From positions 1-9,907 of the forward strand of contig DGNZ01000251.1 of the NCBI GenBank assembly GCA_002389175.1: a DNA stretch of 9,907 bases, written 5' to 3'. The position numbers and the translations under genes are program-made. Below, piece after piece: positions 6,410-9,907 of the stretch. This DNA is from Rhodospirillaceae bacterium UBA4479. Its GTDB lineage: Bacteria; Pseudomonadota; Alphaproteobacteria; Rhodospirillales; Casp-alpha2. The notes under the pieces are model-generated. The model was not told the origin of the DNA. It searched no databases and saw nothing but the letters and a program-made list of their open reading frames with translations. Each line of letters opens with the position of its first letter. The stretch's first letter is position 1.

Positions 6410-7219
6410 GTGGCGGAACAAAAGCCGACCGCAAGTGAACGCGTTGAAAGCGTCGGAAAGTCGACTGTCGGCTTCGTCGAGGCGATGGGCAATGGTGGAA
6501 TCATCATTGTTGAAAGTGCCTATTGGCTTTTGTTTGGGGTTCGAGAACGACAAGCTGTTCGCCTTAGCGCCATTATCCAACAGATGATGGAAATCGGCGT
6601 CAATGCGATCCCGATCATCCTGATGCTGACTGGGACCATTGGGGTCATGTTGGCAATTCAAGGCATTCACACACTGCGTATTTTTGGTGCGGAAAGCCGT
6701 GTGACTGTCGGTATCGCATTTTCTGTCGTGCGTGAATTTGCCCCCCTGATTACGGGGATTCTCGTCGCAGGCCGATCTGGTTCTGCATTGGCAGCGCGCA
6801 TCGGGACCATGAAGATCAATCAAGAAATCGATGCCTTGAAGGTCATGGGCATTAATCCGACGCGCTTTCTTGTTGTACCTGCGTTGGTGGCGATGCTGGT
6901 CATGGTGCCCGCGCTTACGCTTATGGGCATGTTCATGGGATTGTTTGCGGCGGGGCTATATGTAAATGCTGATTTGGGTATTTCACTAGCGGCGTACTTC
7001 TATGACACCCTCGATATTCTGTCTCTTGATGACATGTGGCATGGGCTGGGCAAAAGCTGCATCTTTGCCGTATTGATTGCTGTCATCGGCGTTGTGAACG
7101 GCGCTGGCGTCCAAGGTGGTGCCGAGGGAGTGGGCAAGGCAACAACACGGTCCGTGGTGCAGGCTATTTCGGCGATTATCATCACCGATATGATTTTTGC
7201 CTTTGTGGCAACACGGTAA
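6410..7219 (+). CDS. mlaE: MlaE-type lipid ABC transporter permease
   Basis: This 269-residue inner-membrane protein is the permease subunit of an Mla/LinK-type phospholipid transporter; E. coli MlaE is about 260 residues. The family signature is intact: VREFAPLITGILVAGRSGSA near 107-126, then ARIGTMKINQEIDALKVMG, the conserved cytoplasmic segment that contacts the ATPase, and NP just after. Several hydrophobic helices follow, including LVMVPALTLMGMFMGLFAAGL (163-183), with a final pair near residues 220-268. Start is GTG 6410, supported by GGGGGAG at 6396-6402. No STAS domain is fused to the N-terminus; the separate STAS gene upstream may fill that role. The gene is followed 8 bases later by its ATPase. 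The complex likely moves lipids between the inner membrane and the MCE protein; direction is not readable from sequence. Confidence 0.94.
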   Translation: MAEQKPTASERVESVGKSTVGFVEAMGNGGIIIVESAYWLLFGVRERQAVRLSAIIQQMMEIGVNAIPIILMLTGTIGVMLAIQGIHTLRIFGAESRVTVGIAFSVVREFAPLITGILVAGRSGSALAARIGTMKINQEIDALKVMGINPTRFLVVPALVAMLVMVPALTLMGMFMGLFAAGLYVNADLGISLAAYFYDTLDILSLDDMWHGLGKSCIFAVLIAVIGVVNGAGVQGGAEGVGKATTRSVVQAISAIIITDMIFAFVATR

Positions 7220-7227
7220 GGCTGAAC

Positions 7228-8097
7228 ATGCGTAATGCAGCATCCATCCTAAAGGAACGTAAATCCCGCCAACGCCCCGAAACGGGTCCCGAGGCTGTCA
7301 TTGAGGTCGAGGATTTAGTGACGCATTACGGAGATCGTAAAATCCTTAATGGCATCAGCCTAGAAGTGCGCAAAAACGAAATCATGGTGATCATGGGGGG
7401 CTCTGGGTCTGGGAAGTCTACGCTCCTGCGCCATTTGATGGCGTTAGAGGAAAAGACCTCAGGCTCGATGCGTATCCTTGATCACGACATCGATAAGATA
7501 TCTCGCAAAGAATTCTTGGATGTTCGTAAAAAGCTGGGTGTCGCCTTTCAATCGGGGGCACTTTTCAGTTCCATGACGGTGGGCGAAAATATCATGCTGC
7601 CGCTCTACGAGCATACCGAGCTTGATCGTATGACGATGGAGATCATGGCGCGCATGAAGCTTGAGGTCGTAGAACTCTCGGGCTTCGAAGACCTGATGCC
7701 ATCGGAATTGTCTGGCGGCATGGTCAAACGCGCTGCCTTTGCACGTGCCATTGTTATGGATCCACGTGTCCTGTTTTGTGACGAACCTTCTGCTGGGTTG
7801 GACCCTGTTGTGGCGTCGGCGTTGGATGATTTGATTTTGGATATGCGCGATGCGATGGGGATGAGCATTGTCGTGGTGACGCACGAACTGGATAGCGCGT
7901 TTAAGATCGCAGATCGGATCACGATCCTTGATCGCGGCGATATTTTGATGATTGGCACGGTTGAAGAAGTCTTGAACGCGAAAAATGACCGTGTTCAGGC
8001 GCTACTGAACCGAACACCTGAAGAAGATACAATGGATCCGGATGACTATCTGAACCGACTTGTCGGCGAGGAAAATCCGGGGACGGCCCACCTGTGA
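7228..8097 (+). CDS. mlaF: MlaF-type ABC transporter ATP-binding protein
   Basis: This 289-residue cytoplasmic ATPase energises the permease encoded just upstream. All nucleotide-binding motifs are present: Walker A GGSGSGKST (57-65), Q-loop Gln108 in FQSGALF, signature LSGGM (161-165), Walker B VLFCDE (181-186, catalytic Glu186) and the switch His219 in VVTHE. The FQSGALFSSMTVGENI and LSGGMVKRAAFARA forms are typical of MlaF/LinL ATPases. Start is ATG 7228 with AAGG at 7218-7221; the frame stays open further upstream to 7036, but that part overlaps mlaE and does not resemble the family. The protein has about 20 extra N-terminal residues and a C-terminal extension after the core fold. In E. 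coli MlaFEDB this subunit binds the STAS protein MlaB, so it is the natural candidate partner for the STAS protein of this operon. Confidence 0.95.
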   Translation: MRNAASILKERKSRQRPETGPEAVIEVEDLVTHYGDRKILNGISLEVRKNEIMVIMGGSGSGKSTLLRHLMALEEKTSGSMRILDHDIDKISRKEFLDVRKKLGVAFQSGALFSSMTVGENIMLPLYEHTELDRMTMEIMARMKLEVVELSGFEDLMPSELSGGMVKRAAFARAIVMDPRVLFCDEPSAGLDPVVASALDDLILDMRDAMGMSIVVVTHELDSAFKIADRITILDRGDILMIGTVEEVLNAKNDRVQALLNRTPEEDTMDPDDYLNRLVGEENPGTAHL

Positions 8098-8107
8098 GGA
8101 CGCAACT

Positions 8108-9112
8108 GTGAGAACAAGCAAACTTAGTTATTTTGCCGTCGGCTTATTCGTCATTTCGATGATTGTCGGATTAATTGTCGCGGTTGCACTGCTGACAGGC
8201 CGCACCGGGGCGACCGATAGCTATCATGCTTATTACGCCAATGTGACCGGTGTGAAGTTTGGGACGCAGGTGGTATATGAGGGCTATCCCATTGGGCAAG
8301 TCCTCGAAGTAACACCTGAACCCAAAGATGGACGTATGCGGTTTCGCGTGGACTTTGATGTTACCAAAGGATGGATCATCCCGAACGATAGTGTTGTGGA
8401 AATTGCGGCACCTGGATTGTTAGCTGCTGTGACACTGGCGATTAACGCCGGGGATAGCATCACGCCACATGATCCGGGGACAGAGGTCAGCGCACGAGAA
8501 CGCGCAGATATGTTCGCAGCCGTCGCCGATGTCGCAGGGGACTTTGGTGATTTGTCGAATAACTTCCTCAAGCCATTGCTCACCAACGTAAATACCGCAG
8601 TGACCCAGGTGAACGAGTTTCTTGCTGTAGATGGTGAAGGTCGATTGATTGCAGCGGATGCGCGGAAAACCATGACATTAGCGCGTGAAATCATGGGCGA
8701 TTTACGCGGTCGTATACCCACACTTGCGGGCCAGCTAGAAGGTATTATGGCTGATATAAGTGATACCAGCGCACGTTTAAATAATGTCCTTAGCCCATCA
8801 AATCAGACCAAAATCATCGGTATGATTGATAATCTGAATGCGGCAACCCAGAAATTCGACACGGTGCTGATTACGCTGAATTCGATCCTGCGTGATGTTG
8901 ATGACCTTGTCTTGGATGAAGACGGCGATATCGCGCGAATGGCCAAGGAAAGCCGCTACATTGTCGAGTCCGTGGCGCGCAATATCGATGCGATTAATCA
9001 AAACATGGATGGGGCCGCACGAAACATGTACGAGTTCAGCCGACAGATTCGCCAAAATCCTGGTTTGCTGCTGGGTGGGACATCTCCGGCGGATAAAGGG
9101 GATGCGCAATGA
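8108..9112 (+). CDS. mlaD: MlaD/LinM-type MCE-domain lipid-binding protein, long form
   Basis: This 334-residue protein has one N-terminal membrane anchor (about 7-31), a single MCE domain (about 38-117, with NVTGVKFGTQVVYEGYPIGQV and IAAPGLLAAVTLAI), then about 200 mostly helical residues in the periplasm ending in RQIRQNPGLLLGG. E. coli MlaD is only 183 residues, so the long helical tail is closer to LinM or Mce-type proteins and may form an extended channel or reach the outer-membrane lipoprotein. Start is GTG 8108, supported by GAGGA at 8096-8100; an in-frame ATG at 8060 lies inside mlaF and would add 16 non-family residues. The stop overlaps the next start in an ATGA arrangement, typical of coupled subunits. 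Subunit identity is secure, and the lipid cargo is not known. Confidence 0.94.
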   Translation: MRTSKLSYFAVGLFVISMIVGLIVAVALLTGRTGATDSYHAYYANVTGVKFGTQVVYEGYPIGQVLEVTPEPKDGRMRFRVDFDVTKGWIIPNDSVVEIAAPGLLAAVTLAINAGDSITPHDPGTEVSARERADMFAAVADVAGDFGDLSNNFLKPLLTNVNTAVTQVNEFLAVDGEGRLIAADARKTMTLAREIMGDLRGRIPTLAGQLEGIMADISDTSARLNNVLSPSNQTKIIGMIDNLNAATQKFDTVLITLNSILRDVDDLVLDEDGDIARMAKESRYIVESVARNIDAINQNMDGAARNMYEFSRQIRQNPGLLLGGTSPADKGDAQ

Positions 9113-9738
9113 TCAGCCAGTGGATAAAGGTGCTGAAGGCTCCTGTCGTCAGATGCGCAAGTGCGATGATAATGTTGGGCGTTTTAGCTGCCTGTGCAGC
9201 CCAGGCCCCAGTGCCGCAGGATAAATTCTATCGTCTGCAAGCGGTCTTGGCTTCGGCCCCCTTAACGGCGCCTATCTTGCCGGGTGTTTTGGAAATTGAA
9301 CGTTTCACAGCGGATGGGCTGACAGCAGGCCGTCCGATCGTTTATGCCGATTCGTCCGATCCGAACCAACTGCGCGAATATCATTATCATTTCTGGACAC
9401 AGACACCGACGGTGATGTTGCGCGATGAATTGGTGGCGTATTTGCGCAAAGCGGGTGTAGCGAAAAACATTGTGACACCTGAAATGCGGTTAGAGGCTGA
9501 CTATATATTGTCAGGCCGGATCCGCATGTTAGAGCAAGTCATTGGTGCCCAAAAGGGTACAGTGATGGAATTGGAAATTGCCCTGCGCAATCCGCGAAAT
9601 GGCAAACTTCTGTTCCTAAAACCGTATCGTCACGAAGTAGAGCAATCAGAAATCGGTGTTGCCGCAGCAGTTGATTCATTGAACGAGACGCTCAACATCA
9701 TTTACGCTGATGTCTTGGCTGATCTTAAGAACTTATGA
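9109..9738 (+). CDS. ABC-type transport auxiliary lipoprotein (PqiC/LinN-like)
   Basis: This 209-residue protein has a lipoprotein signal peptide: a basic start, a hydrophobic stretch and the lipobox LAAC with lipid-carrying Cys29. Residue +2 is Ala, not Asp, which favours outer-membrane sorting. The mature part matches the ABC_trans_aux (DUF330) family, with the early FYRLQAV strand, VLEIERFTADGLTAGRPIVYA (60-80) and YHYHFWTQTPTVMLRDELVAYL (92-113). Such lipoproteins partner MCE transporters (PqiC, LinN), forming the outer-membrane side of the path. The ATG is preceded by AAAGGGGA (9095-9102) and overlaps the mlaD stop, and its own stop overlaps the next start. This lipoprotein, rather than a soluble MlaC-like shuttle, completes the transporter in this operon. 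Confidence 0.93.
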   Translation: MISQWIKVLKAPVVRCASAMIMLGVLAACAAQAPVPQDKFYRLQAVLASAPLTAPILPGVLEIERFTADGLTAGRPIVYADSSDPNQLREYHYHFWTQTPTVMLRDELVAYLRKAGVAKNIVTPEMRLEADYILSGRIRMLEQVIGAQKGTVMELEIALRNPRNGKLLFLKPYRHEVEQSEIGVAAAVDSLNETLNIIYADVLADLKNL

Positions 9739-9907
9739 GCCGAAGACCATCGCGGCGTGGACGCGGCGCTAAGAAACCACGTGTAAAACTACCGCCGCCT
9801 GCCACCGTTGATATAGAAACACTTGAAAGTCACGGCGATGGGGCTGGGCTGGCCCCTGACGGCAAACGTGTTTACGTGCCCTGCACCTTGCCAGGGGACC
9901 GCGTTCA
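9735..9907 (+). CDS. TrmA/RumA-type RNA methyltransferase, N-terminus only
   Basis: Only the first 57 codons are in the window. The ATG overlaps the lipoprotein stop (ATGA), with no strong Shine-Dalgarno, so translation is probably coupled. The chain opens with a very basic tail (Arg/Lys-rich, residues 3-18), followed by VDIETLESHGDGAGLAPDGKRVYVP and LPGDRV, the characteristic start of the TRAM domain of class I SAM-dependent RNA (uracil-5-)methyltransferases of the TrmA/RumA/RlmD group. The catalytic domain lies beyond the window, so which rRNA or tRNA uridine is modified cannot be decided. It appears to be the last visible member of the transporter operon, without obvious functional link to lipid transport. 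Confidence 0.82.
   Translation, partial: MSRRPSRRGRGAKKPRVKLPPPATVDIETLESHGDGAGLAPDGKRVYVPCTLPGDRV

Noticed and set aside
7036..7227. N-terminal extension of the ATPase into mlaE
   Set aside because: Lies fully within the conserved mlaE frame and encodes Cys/Arg/Trp-rich sequence unlike ABC ATPases; ATG 7228 has a good Shine-Dalgarno.

Overview
The window looks like chromosomal DNA from an alphaproteobacterium, probably Rhodospirillales-like. This is inferred from the gene families (class I PHA synthase, and a permease/ATPase/MCE/lipoprotein transporter in the LinKLMN arrangement) and from a base composition that looks close to half G+C by eye. No mobile element, tRNA, rRNA or CRISPR array is visible, and genes fill nearly all of the window.

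Left part (1-2542): a single-gene class I polyhydroxyalkanoate synthase (phaC) has a perfect TATAAT -10 hexamer in its leader. A TetR-family repressor gene faces it tail to tail.

Middle part (2543-4204): the TetR gene diverges from a DUF1326 gene followed by a DUF2182 membrane protein gene. The 186-bp divergent spacer holds a perfect 14-bp palindrome, ATACCAATTGGTAT, that overlaps a good -10 hexamer and is very likely the TetR operator. DUF1326 carries a CxCx3CxC cluster. DUF2182 carries a methionine-rich loop and a CxxCCW motif, so the pair looks like a small repressor-controlled metal (possibly copper) or thiol handling unit. The DUF2182 reading frame is broken at a run of ten G.

Right part (4253-9907): seven co-directional, tightly packed genes form one apparent operon. 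The first is a GAF-PP2C(SpoIIE)-HATPase protein, a phosphatase and anti-sigma-type kinase in one chain. The second is a STAS-domain antagonist with a DSSG phosphorylation motif. These are followed by an MlaE-type permease, an MlaF-type ATPase, an MlaD-type MCE protein with a long helical tail, a PqiC/LinN-type lipoprotein and, cut by the window edge, a TrmA/RumA-type RNA methyltransferase.

The most interesting reading is that the STAS protein holds the gene position of MlaB, the STAS subunit of the E. coli MlaFEDB complex, but keeps a classical phosphorylatable serine next to a dedicated kinase/phosphatase. This suggests that lipid transport across the envelope is switched by reversible STAS phosphorylation in response to a GAF-sensed signal. 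It is a hypothesis from gene order and motifs, not demonstrated.
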